From Wyeomyia smithii (Eukaryota > Arthropoda > Insecta > Diptera > Culicidae), in NCBI RefSeq assembly GCF_029784165.1, contig NC_073696.1, positions 22,699,530 through 22,763,529 on the forward strand: a DNA stretch of 64,000 nt, in the 5' to 3' direction. Numbering within the stretch: position 1 is the first letter of the stretch; each line of letters begins with the position of its first letter. Below the pieces are notes generated by a model. It was not told where the DNA came from. It saw only the letters and a program-made list of their open reading frames with translations, and did no database searches. This document shows, piece by piece, positions 47,115 to 59,060 of the stretch. Both the position numbers and the translations under genes were made by a program.

Positions 47115-50100
47115 CCGTTAGCACTCCTCCACGTTCTAGGAAAACCATTGAAACTAATCAGGAAGTTCAACGATTCCCGCTTCCTTATTACTGCTGCCGT
47201 GTACACCCTCCTTGCACGGACTGCAACTGCATCAATTTAATTTCTCTTAAATCCGAAATCATGCTTAATCCGTTCTATGCAACACTTATCACAATCTTCC
47301 TCAAATTATATCGAGACACGTGTAAATTTTCCAAAAAAAATGTAATTACATTAACCACATTCACAGGCAAAGACTGACACGAACTCTCTGCAGCGCTTAC
47401 TTCGATCTGTGCTAGGGGTGCAAACCGCGGTTATACCAAATTGCACTGAAAAAAATATCCCACATCAAGAGTCTTATTGCGCTGATTATAAAATTTGAAT
47501 GAAACTAGATTTCAATGGGTCTAAATGTTGGCACTTGTTCTTTCCACAATATAATTCCGAGCAAGACATTTTACTATGTATTACTTTCAAGCAATTTGAC
47601 TGAGAACTTTATTTTTCGCTAGTACCCTCCGGATGGCCACCAGTGATGACAGTGTGTTCGAAACAATGCCTCTGGACTATCGGTAGAATGATTCTGAAGA
47701 ACAGTTTTTGACGGATTTTTTTGTTCACGCGTTAGATAATAAGAATTTTTGTCTTTCTATTTATAGCTCTGCTTGCTTTTCTATTGTACATGAACTAATT
47801 AGATCGATTAATTCAACCATTCTGTTTCGATAGCCTACTCACTACCGGTTTTATATATTTGCATGCCTTTTTTCTTAAATAAACTTCTTTTAAATATATG
47901 TAAAGTGCAATAATTTCATACATGAAGCAATAACTAAACTCTATAAGCTACAAATATGTCGGTTTTCTGTTGTATTTGTGTTGCTTTTTTTGTTCTTCAA
48001 ATATTTACCATTTTTTCCACTAGATTACTGTTACTGCGTTAGAATATGTATCCTGTTAGTTCTTGTTTAAGAAAATATTTCTATCAATGTTCTACTTTAC
48101 AATCATATAATACGGAAATAACTGTTTTAGTGTGTGTTTTTAGTATATATTTGGTTGCTTCCTTTTGAATACGGATTATTGGGGTGAAATTTGAAGATCG
48201 AATCAGCCTTCTTAAAACACTTACACACTAAACGATTGTTTGATGACTCGGTCACGCTTGACGCGCCTGTATCGGTTCAGTTTGTTAAATGGGGGTGTTA
48301 CAATTTATTGCACATTCAGATTAGCTTAGTACTTGTGTTATCGACTTTACAAACCATTGCGTGGGGGTGTGGGAGGGATAATTGAAGTGAAAATCTAGCC
48401 CATTTTCCAACTTATGTCAGTTCTATGTTTCTCACTCATCTACAAAGAGGAAACACTTTCTATGCGTAGAAGTGATTCTCTGTATGGAGGAATATTTGCT
48501 TGCGCGAACTATGCAAAAACGATTTTTTTTTCCAAAAATATATATACCTGTCTTCTCATTCTTTTTTTTTTTCAGATTAAATACACTCTTTATATGGTTT
48601 CCATATCTATCTATACAACAAAAAGTTACGCACACGATTCGATGTTAGCGTATGCAAACTAGTCATACAAAAACAGTAGGCATCACAAAACGTTGTTTGT
48701 TTGAAGGTGCAGAAGATTTGGAATACCTACAGTTTCACAGTTTAGTGAAGAAGAGTGGCTGCCTTTCTTCATTTAGATGCCGTTTCTGTTTTCTACTTTC
48801 ATGTATTCTAGAACTCTACTAAATAACCAATACGGTTGACGTATTGGCGACCATGAACGGTTCTCACTAATTACTACTGCCACGCACAAGGAGAGGAAAC
48901 CTAGCAAAATCTGCCTGCTCTTCACCGGAGTCCGGAGTAAATGGCTACACAGCTAGACGACGGAGTTGGTATTCACTATGGCCCCTGTTTTGGTTCGTTT
49001 TGTAGTATGATTTGTTCCATTTGTTTGTTAGTGATCTATTTGGCATTGAGTTAAGTCGGTATGTGCAGTTTGTTCTCCCTAATCAACTCTGTAGTTACAT
49101 GGTTTTTTTGTTTCCTTTTGACAAAGGTATGTGCTTTTCAAAATGAATTACATCACAAAGTTCGAACTGTTTTATCAAAAGTGAGTTACATTCAATACCT
49201 GATAAGCTTTAATATTTAATGTTGTTAACGAAAACTTTCGCTCGATTTACTTTTGCAATAGTTTCATTTGTTTCCGGTGCTATGATAGCTAGATAATACT
49301 ATGCTAAATAACACGTTTATTGATTATGATGGGATCGTTGTTAATTTTACTTCTTGATTGGTTGGCTGATTGATTGGTTATTTTTGGTTTCATTCAATTT
49401 GCACTTTACTTTGCCATTCTAGTTCCTTTTCACTCTATCTATTGATGGAATGATGTACATTCGAGACGCTGTGCTAGGGTTCGTACCGAAGTTCGTTTCA
49501 GTTTCCAAAATCGTCAGAAAATAGATTTTTTCGAGAAACAAAAAACAACAAAAAAAACAAATTCATACGTTACTGTTTGATCCACTAATACAGAAAGAAA
49601 GTGATAATATTAACAAAACTGTGGAAATGCATATGCTTTAGTTTCGTCACAATAATTATGACATCTGCATGAAAAGATTTTTTCCAGTGCAGTAGCACAG
49701 ACGACGATTTCACGATTTCTCTTCGTCAAAGTATGTATGACAGAGGTATCTCACTTCGCACTGTTGAATGCAACATGCTTCAACTACGATTTACATAGGG
49801 TGCCTAGTCTAAGTCCAAGCAAAAAAAGGGCAAATCCCCAACACAGCGAAATCCTCCGTTCCGATCTATAACTTGTTACCTAGCAGTTTTGCATACATTT
49901 TATGCTTAAATATCGATATCTACTAAAAGTCCGTTGCTACAAATGTGCTTCTCCGGCTATCATTGTATTTATTGTTACGTTGTTTTTCCTGTTTTAAACG
50001 ATGGGATGAAGGAAAATTCTCTGTTTTGTTTGTCTTCTGTTGAACCTTTTTCTTGCAATGAAGTTTTTTGTTTTCATAAACAGTAGAGTAGTAAGTTAGA

Positions 50101-50170
50101 CTTAATCTGGCGGTTATTATGCATATATTATTGGATACTGGTTCACATTTACGCTTGGCAGAGGGTCGAA
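47115..50170. other. AT-rich stretch downstream of Crk
   Basis: No transposon or exon recognised over 3 kb, unlike its neighbours. A taggggtgcaaaccgcggtt motif near 47413 resembles a hAT end but no partner was found. Part of the right side is probably Crk 3' UTR. Confidence 0.4.
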
Positions 50171-50176
50171 TTTATT
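50171..50176 (-). promoter_or_regulatory. Crk: Candidate poly(A) signal of Crk
   Basis: On the minus strand this reads AATAAA, about 300 bases after the Crk stop codon, in AT-rich DNA. Other candidates lie farther downstream, so this is only the nearest good fit. Confidence 0.4.
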
Positions 50177-50479
50177 GTGCCCCCCTCAAGCCTATCTATC
50201 GGTAATAAATCTATATAAATTGGTTGTTTCACAATCTTGTCACTTTAGAATGGTTTCTCGTTTTGCGCTCTTGTCACTTTCTATACATCTACGGCCTAGA
50301 TTTATACCCTATCCACTAAACCACCTGCGATTATCGTAACAAACATAAAACATAAATGACTCATCTGTTGCGTACATCCTAAACATAAACTAATCTGTAC
50401 AATTAAATAAATCCCTCTGATTGGAAGCAAAATAAACATAGAATAAAACGACTCTACCCGAAAAGGGGTTCTCTTTTTT

Positions 50480-51316
50480 TTACTGTCCACTCCAGTGCTG
50501 GACATCGTCGTCTATAAACTCCACATGAGTGAACGGGAAGTGACCTACCTTGCCGCGCAGCTCACCCTCCCACTGGCCGTTGATGTTGGTTTTGATGACC
50601 TTAATGACATCGCCAATATTCAACTTCAGTGCCGTTTCATCGTACGCGTTCGGTACCCGTTCCTGCTTCACACGTGCCAAAGCCGGTAGCTGCCGGTTCA
50701 GGTTCGACTTGAAGATGTTCGAATTTTCCGAATGATGCAGCCCAACCACCGGTGGAGGACCGTGGTGTGCGTTCGAACCGCCTCCAACGGAGTTCGGTGG
50801 CCGTTCGCTAATGTTATCCTCATACCTCGTTACATAGGGCACCGGAATCTGACCCGTCAACCCTCGGCTGTTTCGTGCCGTCCACCATTGCTCTTCGTCC
50901 TTGCTTATGATCTCGAGAATTTCACCCTTCTTGAAAGGCAAATCATCCGGATCGCTCCCATCAAAATCGAACTTGCCTATCACTTTCTCACAGCGCCGAA
51001 TGGCCGGCCTTCGCAACGGGGTCGTGTCGAGATAATGCAACTTGTAGAAATTTAACAAATCGGGCAGGTCGGTGAAGGTTTGGTCGCCGATTCGGAACAT
51101 ACACGAGTCGTCCGCTGCGAGGATTTTGTTAATGATGTAATGACTGACTTTGCAGTCTTCCCGCACGCAGAGCACAAAATCGCCCGAGATGGTCGTACTG
51201 TCACGGACCAGAAACACGCCACTTTCCCGCTCGCTAAGCAGCAAATCGGTGGCATCCTGACGGGACATACGGCCGAAGTACCAGGAGGCACGATCGTACA
51301 CATCGAAGGATGACAT
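50480..51316 (-). CDS. Crk: Crk adaptor protein (SH2-SH3-SH3)
   Basis: This cytoplasmic adaptor links phosphotyrosine proteins to effectors such as DOCK and C3G at the membrane. The protein is 278 residues in one exon, close to the usual fly length. The SH2 domain (about residues 11-105) has WYFGRMSRQDA and the phosphotyrosine-binding arginine in FLVRDS (Arg38). The N-terminal SH3 (about 113-165) has the proline-peptide-binding residues in FDFDGSDPDDLPFKKGE, EEQWW and IPVPYV. A Pro/His/Ser-rich linker without a YxxP motif follows, and then a C-terminal SH3 (about 215-272) with NGQWEGEL and HFPFTHVEF. The ATG at 51314-51316 (MSSFDVYDR) is chosen because it fits known Crk starts. An upstream in-frame ATG would add 19 residues and lies across the splice acceptor at 51366, so it is not used after splicing. 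Confidence 0.97.
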   Translation of the reverse strand: MSSFDVYDRASWYFGRMSRQDATDLLLSERESGVFLVRDSTTISGDFVLCVREDCKVSHYIINKILAADDSCMFRIGDQTFTDLPDLLNFYKLHYLDTTPLRRPAIRRCEKVIGKFDFDGSDPDDLPFKKGEILEIISKDEEQWWTARNSRGLTGQIPVPYVTRYEDNISERPPNSVGGGSNAHHGPPPVVGLHHSENSNIFKSNLNRQLPALARVKQERVPNAYDETALKLNIGDVIKVIKTNINGQWEGELRGKVGHFPFTHVEFIDDDVQHWSGQ

Positions 51317-51364
51317 CGCAGAACTCTTTTTCTCCTGATTGTAGGATGCTCTACGGAAGACAAA

Positions 51365-51504
51365 ACTGTACAAGTAACTTTAAACATCAACCGTTTTAAG
51401 AATAGGTACTTACCGTACAAAAGCGCCGACACTAGAAATAATTTGAAGTGGTTTTTCGCTCTCGAGAAGCTGACGCTTCCTTAACGGTAAGCTGCACGTG
51501 ATAC
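51365..51504 (-). other. Crk: 5' UTR exon and small intron of Crk
   Basis: On the minus strand an exon ending at 51414 (TTTTGTACG followed by GTAAGT) joins, over a 49-base intron, the coding exon at 51365 (acceptor ttgtacAG). The upstream acceptor of this small exon is probably cgcttttAG at 51505-51506; an alternative AG lies at about 51493. The exon is noncoding, with stops in the reading frame. An upstream exon is required; see 58481. Confidence 0.65.
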
Positions 51505-52124
51505 CTAAAAGCGAAAGGAAATCCGTCAGTTTTGGTATAGCAGCGGCAGGTGTTTGAACTCTGCGCTCTATGTGCGTCACAGTTTGCTATTAAACTTTCT
51601 GGCCTGTTCCTGCTGCAAGAAGGAGGCATCTTAATTAAGGCATTACCCACGACCGCGTCCCTGACATCATCGCCGTCGTCGTCGTTTAGCATCACACACG
51701 AGATTCATCTACACAAAAGTCACGCTTTTCCCATATAGCAACCACCTCTCGGAAAGTACCTACTTGTGTGTGGAAAAGCGTTCGGTCTCTGATAAAAGTG
51801 CACAAACTGCAACGTCGCATATTTCGCTCCGGTCGCTTTCCATACTCCCTCGCCCGCCAACCCAATCGAGTGTGTGTGTGTATGCAGTGGGATGTGATGG
51901 TTACGTTCATCATTTACTTATGCCTAGTCTATATGCTATGCCACTGCCATAAACCATACGTGAGTGCGAGGATGACCTCTAATCACTCTAGTTCCCTACC
52001 TCATCTATACCGTGTTTGGGGGCTGCTTTGAACTGCGAGTGAGAGATGGTAGCACCCGTAAGGCATTTTCCAAAAGTGGGGAGATTATTATCATTAGTTG
52101 TTTCCTTCCAGTTTCAGTTTTAGA

Positions 52125-52446
52125 CAATTGGGTTGTTTAGCTATTCACAGATTTCCGATTTTTATATATCATCTGAAAGAGTGTTATTTTCTGGGCAAAA
52201 CATGATTTTTTTAAACTTTATATCACTATCCTTCGATTTTTAAATGAAGAATAAAAACTCGCTCTAAATCGCTACAATGACAGTTGGTATATGGGCGAAC
52301 TGTCATTGTAGCGATTTCGAGCAGTTTTAAATCGTGATTTAAAAGCGAAGGACAACGGTAGAAAATTTTTTTGAATCATGTTTTACTTAGAAAATGCAGA
52401 TCTTTCAGATGATATAAAAAACTGATATAGCTAAACAACCCAATTG
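52125..52446. mobile_element. 322-bp fully palindromic MITE
   Basis: Begins caattgggttgtttagctat and ends in its inverse (ctaaacaacccaattg). The two halves match over most of their length: gatttttatatatcatctga mirrors 52400-52425, aaacatgat mirrors 52375, and cgctacaatgacagtt (52271-52286) is inverted at 52300-52317. The centre is a tight hairpin, with about 14 bases between the inner arms. Non-coding. Any transcript would fold into a long hairpin. Confidence 0.85.
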
Positions 52447-53085
52447 AAATATTCAACTTTTTACTTGACTTTATTTTTTGACACAGGTCTACGTCTTATA
52501 AGGGTACAGAAAAACTAGAATAAATGAGCATGTAAAGTAGATAGGGTAGATTTAGATAACTTCCCACCATCCAAAAAATTAAAAAGTGTACATTTAAGCC
52601 CATTTTCGAATGCAAGTCAAAGTTCAGGCTCAACAAAATTCAAGAATAAAGTCCACTCCACTGACATTTTCAAGCTCGAATCTTCAAGTTCAAATCCATA
52701 TTCAAGCCCAAGTGAAAATGAAACTCCAACTGCAAACATATGTCTGAAGTATGTATGACTTTGGGATAATAGTAATGCTTTTTTGCACGCCTGCACTCTG
52801 TACTACACCTGCCATACTCATATTAATTGACAGATTTAGGAGCCCTTATTCTTACTCCAGACCTCTAATGTCTCGAACGGGTCTGGAATTACATTCGGTA
52901 TCATGATCAATGTTGCCAGGTATCCTTTATCCTTTGTTTATCTGGATTATCCATATTTTTGAACATGTATCAGGATAGCCAGATTTGGTGACCAATTTTC
53001 CAGACTTTTCATCAATAATCCAGATTTTATTTTTTTGTCTCTCGAAAAGATCGTCATTGCAAATGTTGTATTATTTTGCAATATT
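52447..53085. other. Stretch without recognised gene
   Basis: AT-rich sequence within the probable large Crk intron. Short runs of aagttcaa-type repeats occur near 52610-52720 (tcaagttcaaatccatattcaag). Confidence 0.4.
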
Positions 53086-55683
53086 ATCAATTTTATCATT
53101 TTATCAATTTTATCATTACAGTGATTGGCATAGTCTGGGTCCTTATACCGTTATTAAATGAACTTCTCGTGTTGTGCTGGAGAAGCATTCCTCCGCTTCC
53201 ACAAGAGGTGGTTTGCAGTGCTCGCAGTTTCCGGTGAAGTTTCTTTTTAGCAGGTCTAGCCGATTGATAACTCTCCCTAATCCCCTGTCTCCAGTTTCTT
53301 GAACGTCCTACATTTCCGAGATCTTGCTCCATTTGGTCCAACCACCTAGCTCGTTGCGTGCCTCTACGTCTTGTCCCGGCCGAATTCGAGCCGAACACCA
53401 TTTTTGCGGGATTGTTGTGCGGGATTCTTACAACATGTCCCGCCCATTGTACCCTTCCAGCTTTAGCGACATTCTGGATACTGGGCTCGCCGTAGAGTTG
53501 CGCCTGCTCGTGGTTCATGCTTCGCCTCCAAACGCCATCCTCACATACTCCGCCGAAGATACCCGTCACACGTCGTTCGAAAACAGCTAGTACTTGGAAG
53601 TCCTCCTCGAGTATTGTCCATGACCTGTGCCCGTAGAGGACTACCGGTCTTATGAGCGTATACATGGTGCACTTGGTACAGGGGCGAAGTTTGTCAGACC
53701 TCAACGTCTTGTGGAGTCCAGTAGTAGGCACGACATTGAACTACAATACATTTGCGGATTCCTCTGCTGCCCTTGTTGTCTGACGTTGCCAATGATCCGA
53801 GGCAAACAATTTCGACAGCCACCTCGATCATTACGCTACTGCCCTATCGCGCTCTGGGGGTACAGATATATGATCTTGGACGTATTCACGTTTCATAACA
53901 CCTTCAAGCGCAATGTTGGACAGGAGGCAGGAACGACCGTCGCCTTGTCGAAGTCCCTTGCGCGTTTCAAACGGGCTCGATACCGCACCCAAAATCTTCA
54001 CACAGCACTTTACGCCATCCATCGTGGGCTTAAATAATCTTGTTAGTTTCGCCGGGAAACCACTTTCGCCCAAAACTTTCCATAGCTCTACACGGCTGAT
54101 AGTGGGACTTGGTATTCGCGACACTTTTATAGGATCTGCCGCAACGTGAAGATTTGGTCCGTTGTCGATCGCCCATTCACAAAACCGGTTTGATAACTTC
54201 CCGCAAACCTTTGTGCTAGCGGTGAGAGACGGCGAAAGATGATCTGGGTGAGCACTTTGTATATTGGGCATATTACTCCCCTCCTTCCAATTCTCCGGTA
54301 GCTGTTCTGTATCCCAAATCCTGACTATTAGCTAATGCAGACAAGATGCCAATCTATCCGGGTCCAGCTTCACAAGCTCCGCTGCGATTCTGTCCTTTCC
54401 AGCTGATGTGTTGTTCTTGAGCTGTTCGATAGCATCCTTAACTTCATTTATCCTGAGGGCGGGATGTGCAGACGAAGCGGTTCCTCCTATCGTCATGGTT
54501 CTCTGTCTCTGCGCCATTCAGTTGTTCATTGACTTTTTTCCACCTATCGATCACCTCACGTTCATCCGTTAAAATTCCTCCATCTTTATCCCGACACATT
54601 TCAGCTCGCGGCACAAGGCCTGCGCGGGATGTTTCTCCATTTCCCCACAACTCCAACTCTTCCAGGTGGCGCTTTTTGTCCCGAAAAAGATGGATCTGCT
54701 GCCTTCGTTTCTGTTTGTATCGACTCACGTTATGACGGGTCCTTTGCTGCAGCATCAACACCCCCACTGCATTCTCCTCGTCTAGAAACTAGCCATTACG
54801 TCGATTGCTCTCGGCGAATCCAACAGCCCCATCAGCTGCGTTGTTGATGGCTGCTTCCACGGGACTCCAGCAGTCCTCCAGAGGGGCTTCGGAAAACTCT
54901 CCCTCATCCGGCAACGCTGCCTCAAGGCTTTGCGTGTACTCAGTAGCGACTTCAGGAAGTTTGTCGTTCCAGATCATATCGTGGTGGACGACGGTAGCGG
55001 ATGTTGTTGACAACCGAGAGTCGACGTTTGCGCTACGCTAAGTTTAGGCGTCGATAATATCCGGGAAGTGTCAGTCAAAACGTGATCGATTTGTGTTTCA
55101 ATCTGTTGTGGTGATCCCCAGATCCAATATGGGAAGGTATGCTGGAAGTAGGTACTACGTATAACCATGTTCTTGGAGGCGGCGAAGTCAATAAGTCGAA
55201 GGCCATATTCGCTCGTGCACCGGTGTGCGCTGAGCTTTTCAATAACCGGTCTGAATTCCTTCTCCTGGCCAACCTGAGCATTAAGACCTCCTAGAAAGAT
55301 TTCGATGTCATGTTATGAGCAGCTTTCGTATGCACGCTCCAGGCGTCCTTATCGTCATCCTTACTTCCTAGGCGAGGGTTGTGCACGTTAGCGATGCTAA
55401 CGTTAAAGAAACGGCCTCTGATCCTCAAGTTGCACATTCTGTTGTCGATTGGCCACCACCCAATCACGCGCTTCTGCATTTTGCCCATCACAATGAAGAC
55501 TGTTTCCAGCTCGTGTGTGTTGCCGCAGTTCTGGTAGATGGTGTTACCATCTCTGTACGCATATACCGATACTCTCTTCCAGCATACATGTTGCAGCGCT
55601 ACAATGTCAAACTTACGGACCCTCAATAAACATGCGGGTATTTCCCAAAATACCAGTTCATTAAAGGCAGACAATGTGTGCAC
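53086..55683 (-). mobile_element. RTE-clade LINE, near full length but decayed
   Basis: Minus strand from 55683. The endonuclease domain has FDIVALQHVCW and NGNTIYQNCGNTHE-like residues, RVIGWWPIDNRMCNLRIRG near 55450, VHNPRLGSKDDDKDAW near 55370, and TQIDHVLTD near 55085. A linker covers 55013-54444 (motifs LMLQQRTRHNVSRYKQ, EMCRDKDGGILTDEREV). The reverse transcriptase lies at 54271-53831, with FPAKLTRL, ETRKGLRQGDG and SNIALEGV; the catalytic ADD segment is lost. The C-terminal part lies at 53731-53180, with RPVVLYGHRSW and RARWLDQMEQDLG. The 3' end is an ATCAATTTT-type microsatellite at 53086-53119. Many frameshifts. This copy keeps the endonuclease missing from 20345-22330. Confidence 0.9.
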
Positions 55684-55689
55684 CTGGGG

Positions 55690-55790
55690 AAGCGAAGAAT
55701 AAGCGAACTGACGGGACTTGAACCTGCATCTCCTGCAAAATAAACTACTGGGCCGGTTGTACTGTTCCTGAATCTATATTCGTATCACAT
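55690..55790 (-). repeat. tRNA-derived SINE head fragment
   Basis: Minus strand: CAGTAGTTTATTTTGCAGG, then a B-box GGTTCAAGTCC, matching the head type of 40436-40645 but with an internal deletion between the boxes. It lies directly beside the 5' end of the RTE element. Confidence 0.55.
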
Positions 55791-55949
55791 TCCACTGCCG
55801 ACTATTCTATTGCTCACCCCTATCAACTACACACACTGCTGTGCTGGTGTTTTTTTTGCGACTGAAAGAAATGTCTCATCACACACAGAAGAGTCAGCTG
55901 TCGCCGATAATTCTTATAGACCCGCGAGATCGAGACCGAAGCCAGTCTA

Positions 55950-56760
55950 ACTCGTGCCTGCTGGCTTCGCATCGATTTCCAAAGAAAGAGGAACTACGTT
56001 ACCGTTGGGATCAATGGCAACGATTCTGTCCTTCACTTGGGTTACCGGGTTTAACAACGCACTGGAAATAGATGCCTAGCCGTTTTCGCACGTAGATGAT
56101 ATTTTTGCTAATCTGAAATCAAGTCCGCTCCCGGTGGATTATGTTCGCTGAAATTAAACTAACGTCATGATTGCCGGTAGGACAAAAGAAGTACACGATC
56201 GAAGCCTTCATGAGGTTCTGGAATAAATCAAGGCGTATATGTGGCTGACGCATTTCGATCCAAGGAAATCATTGTAGCAGCTGATGCACTCAAAGACGGT
56301 TTGGGTGCTGTTATCATACATTACTTCCCGTATAAATCAGTGAAAGCAAGGAGTTTTGTGTATTGGCCTAGGAGTTTTGTGTATTGGCCTAACATCGATG
56401 ATGCCGTTGAAGATTATATATGATGTTGTAGACGTTGTACTGAAGCTACTGAATCACCTCACAAGACGGGCCTGAAGTCGTGGTCCTTTCCATCGAAGCC
56501 GTGGGAACGAGTCCATATCGATTATGCTGGCCCAAATAATGGACATTACTACTTTCTGGTAATCGACACATATTTATTTATACATACCTATCCAGCAATT
56601 CTTAAAATATAATCTCGAATAATAAATCGCAATTTGTTAGCGCCCGATTAAAGCAATTCTATGACGGGACTAGAATCACCCACTCAACGATTGCGCCTTA
56701 CCATCCACAGCTTAAAGAATAGGCTGAGCCTCAAAAAAGAGAACTCATGAAGTTACAAGA
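55950..56760 (+). mobile_element. Ty3/gypsy-type Pol remnant
   Basis: Plus strand. The start of an RNase H-type region near 56255-56310 reads KEIIVAADALKDGLGAVI. An integrase zinc-binding region follows (YWPNIDDAVEDYI near 56380-56420, then CCRRCTEATE near 56424-56455). The integrase core starts with HIDYAGPNNGHYYFLVIDT near 56515-56565 and continues with TIAPYHPQ near 56685-56710. Stops, a large deletion between RNase H and integrase, and other frameshifts make it inactive. No long terminal repeats recognised. A weak reverse-transcriptase-like piece precedes it (VDDIFANLKS near 56090). Confidence 0.8.
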
Positions 56761-57120
56761 AGGAGAAAAGCTGGTTACTTTCCCAATCAATACTACTGAG
56801 TCCATGGCAGGATTATCGATGAATTACCTACGACAGCACCATCTGGAATCTTCTAGTCACTGTCACTGTCACTGAGTCAAGTTTACCATGGACCAAGCTA
56901 CTTGAGAAGTTTGGTAGGCAGAATTTGTGTGCCCCATACTCTGATGAAATTGCTGATCCTGATTTTGAAGGAACTCAACAACCGCTTGAAGTACTGCACC
57001 CTACCGAACCAACATCCTAGGCATCCTATCCGTAGCCCGTTTTCAATCAACCCGTTCGTAACTGTTGCTAACATCATAAGTTTTTTTTCGAGAGGTAGAT
57101 GTTCAATAGCAATCATATAA

Positions 57121-57423
57121 GTCAGCAACCACTCAAAGAAAAGTATCCTAGAAGCCTATGAAATATCATGGTGGTCAACAGCACAGTTTTCTTTAGATAG
57201 AATTGCTCTAACCTTCGAAGAATACGCTAGAAATAAGGTCTTTCTTATGTTAGAGACCGCAACAGCACAGGCTCTTTTAGCAAATTATTTTTTAGTAGAC
57301 ATAAATACCCTAACCCCCGAAAATACTCAGTTTGCTAAGAAATCTGAGTCACTCCAACGATGGGCATGGAAACCCTCTTTGGAAGCCAAAGTTGACTTCT
57401 CAACGTTTGCTTCTTTCAGCTAA
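57121..57423 (+). other. Unidentified 100-codon open stretch
   Basis: Frame open from a stop at 57118-57120 to TAA at 57421-57423, with one internal Met (57247). The composition is protein-like (three Trp, balanced charged residues; for example EISWWSTAQFSLDRIALTF) rather than low complexity. I do not recognise it. It follows the gypsy remnant but matches no retroelement domain I know. Runs this long occur by chance in a window of this size, so it may mean nothing. Confidence 0.25.
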
Positions 57424-58480
57424 AAATATGAAATCAGTTGTATGATAAAAATAATAATAAACCGAATAAACCATACGATCAAATTAATTATCGTCGGATC
57501 GGATAATTTCAGCATCTTATTGTGAAAACATATTTGCAAATGAAACTAAATTAGCGGAAAATGGGAGTTTCAATGATTCAGGTTTCGCTTTTTGACGACG
57601 ATTGAAATCTACTAAGAGTACTCAAATGTGCTTTACAATTTAATAAATCGTAGATACTTGTTCTAGGTACAAAGTATCCAAAGAACACCATAAATCTGCT
57701 TTAAATTTCCATGAAGATATCGGTTAAAACGCTTATAATAATTACGTAAATATTCTTATAACACACTTCTTGAAATAATAGGAACATAACAAATTCACCT
57801 TTATATATTCAATCAATGGTTTTGGTAAATTCTCCACATACAGTCCCAAATCCACCCCCAGTTACAGTACAAAAAAGTAACTCGCCCAAATTACTCATTG
57901 TACCAAATTTGACATTAGCTAGACAAACGACGTCACTTTCCCATTACTGAGAAAAAATTGAATAACTTCTAGGGGAAGTTATCGATAAAATTCAATCAAT
58001 TTGTAGCATTTCTGTTGTTCTGTTATTCACGAAAACTCCGTCGAAAATCACAGTCAAATATGGCAAACAACCGTTCAGTCTAAACACCATTCACAAGACG
58101 GTATTTTCGACTTTTCCAACCATTCCACACCGTTTTCCACCTTATTCAAACCGTAATGCCAAGTTAAAAACAAACTATTTAGCTTGTCCCTCTGCCAACA
58201 AGCTGTTTTGATGAAAATCTCTAGTCTACAGCCACCATCGCATTATTGGCCGTGCTGATGGTGCTGCTGCTGGATTGGATGGACAGCCGCATAAAGCGCC
58301 TCTAAATTATTGTTTGTTTTCTTCCCAGCTTCCCACCCTACTTGCGGGCGGTGCTACTGGGTGTCGTCATTCATACACGGCAAAATGCAATATGCAAAAA
58401 TAATGTGTTCCACATTCCAACCTGAACGAACCGACCTCAGCCTCACTTCTTCACCCCCCAGAGGAATTATACTCACTTAC
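57424..58480. other. Stretch without recognised gene
   Basis: AT-rich to 58200, then GC rises toward the candidate exon at 58481. Nothing recognised. Confidence 0.4.
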
Positions 58481-59060
58481 CGTAATTGACTCCGGACTTT
58501 AAACTCCGTGAAAAGCTGCGGACACCGCGGGCTGAAGGCTCCCTAGACGGGTGGTGATACTTAATATGCAGTGATCACTCCCAGTTGGGTTACGCCATCG
58601 GAAGTGACTCCGAAAGCTACCGGCGGTGGTGATGCGACACTTGCTGCTGCTCCCAGGCTCGGTCGGGCTGGGCAGTGCTCCTCATGCAATGGGCGGCACA
58701 ACCACTATCCGGACGGCACACACTTTTCGATCGCACTCGCAAACACCGTTTTCCTTGCCTTTTTTCTTCTCGGGGAAGGCCGAAAAATTCTGCCAATAAT
58801 AAGCGGATGCGCGACAACTATAATACACCAACCATTAGACAGCGGAGCAGAGAGCGGACAAAAAAGATGAAAGCGCACTCCTCTTTTACCTCTTTCGCGT
58901 ATTTTCTTTTCGCTTTGACGTTTGACAGTTGCGTCTCGCATTTTCGAGGCGCTGTCAGTTGGGTTTGCGAGCGCGCAACTAGGGAACGGACGGTGTGGAA
59001 AATGAATGAATGCTGCTGGGCGGGAGACTTTTCTGAAGGGCAAAAGTTAAGGGTAATTTT
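58481..59060 (-). promoter_or_regulatory. Crk: Candidate first noncoding exon and promoter, probably of Crk
   Basis: This is a CpG-rich island in AT-rich DNA. On the minus strand a near-consensus splice donor (ATTACG followed by GTAAGTGAGT, exon end at 58481) closes a roughly 300-400 base GC-rich segment without a long open frame, as expected for a 5' UTR exon. The next minus-strand gene downstream is Crk, 7 kb away, whose small 5' exon needs an upstream partner. No TATA box stands out. It could instead belong to another minus-strand transcript. Confidence 0.45.

Noticed and set aside
47413..47440. hAT terminal repeat taggggtgcaaaccgcgg
   Set aside because: No inverted partner or 8-bp duplication found nearby.
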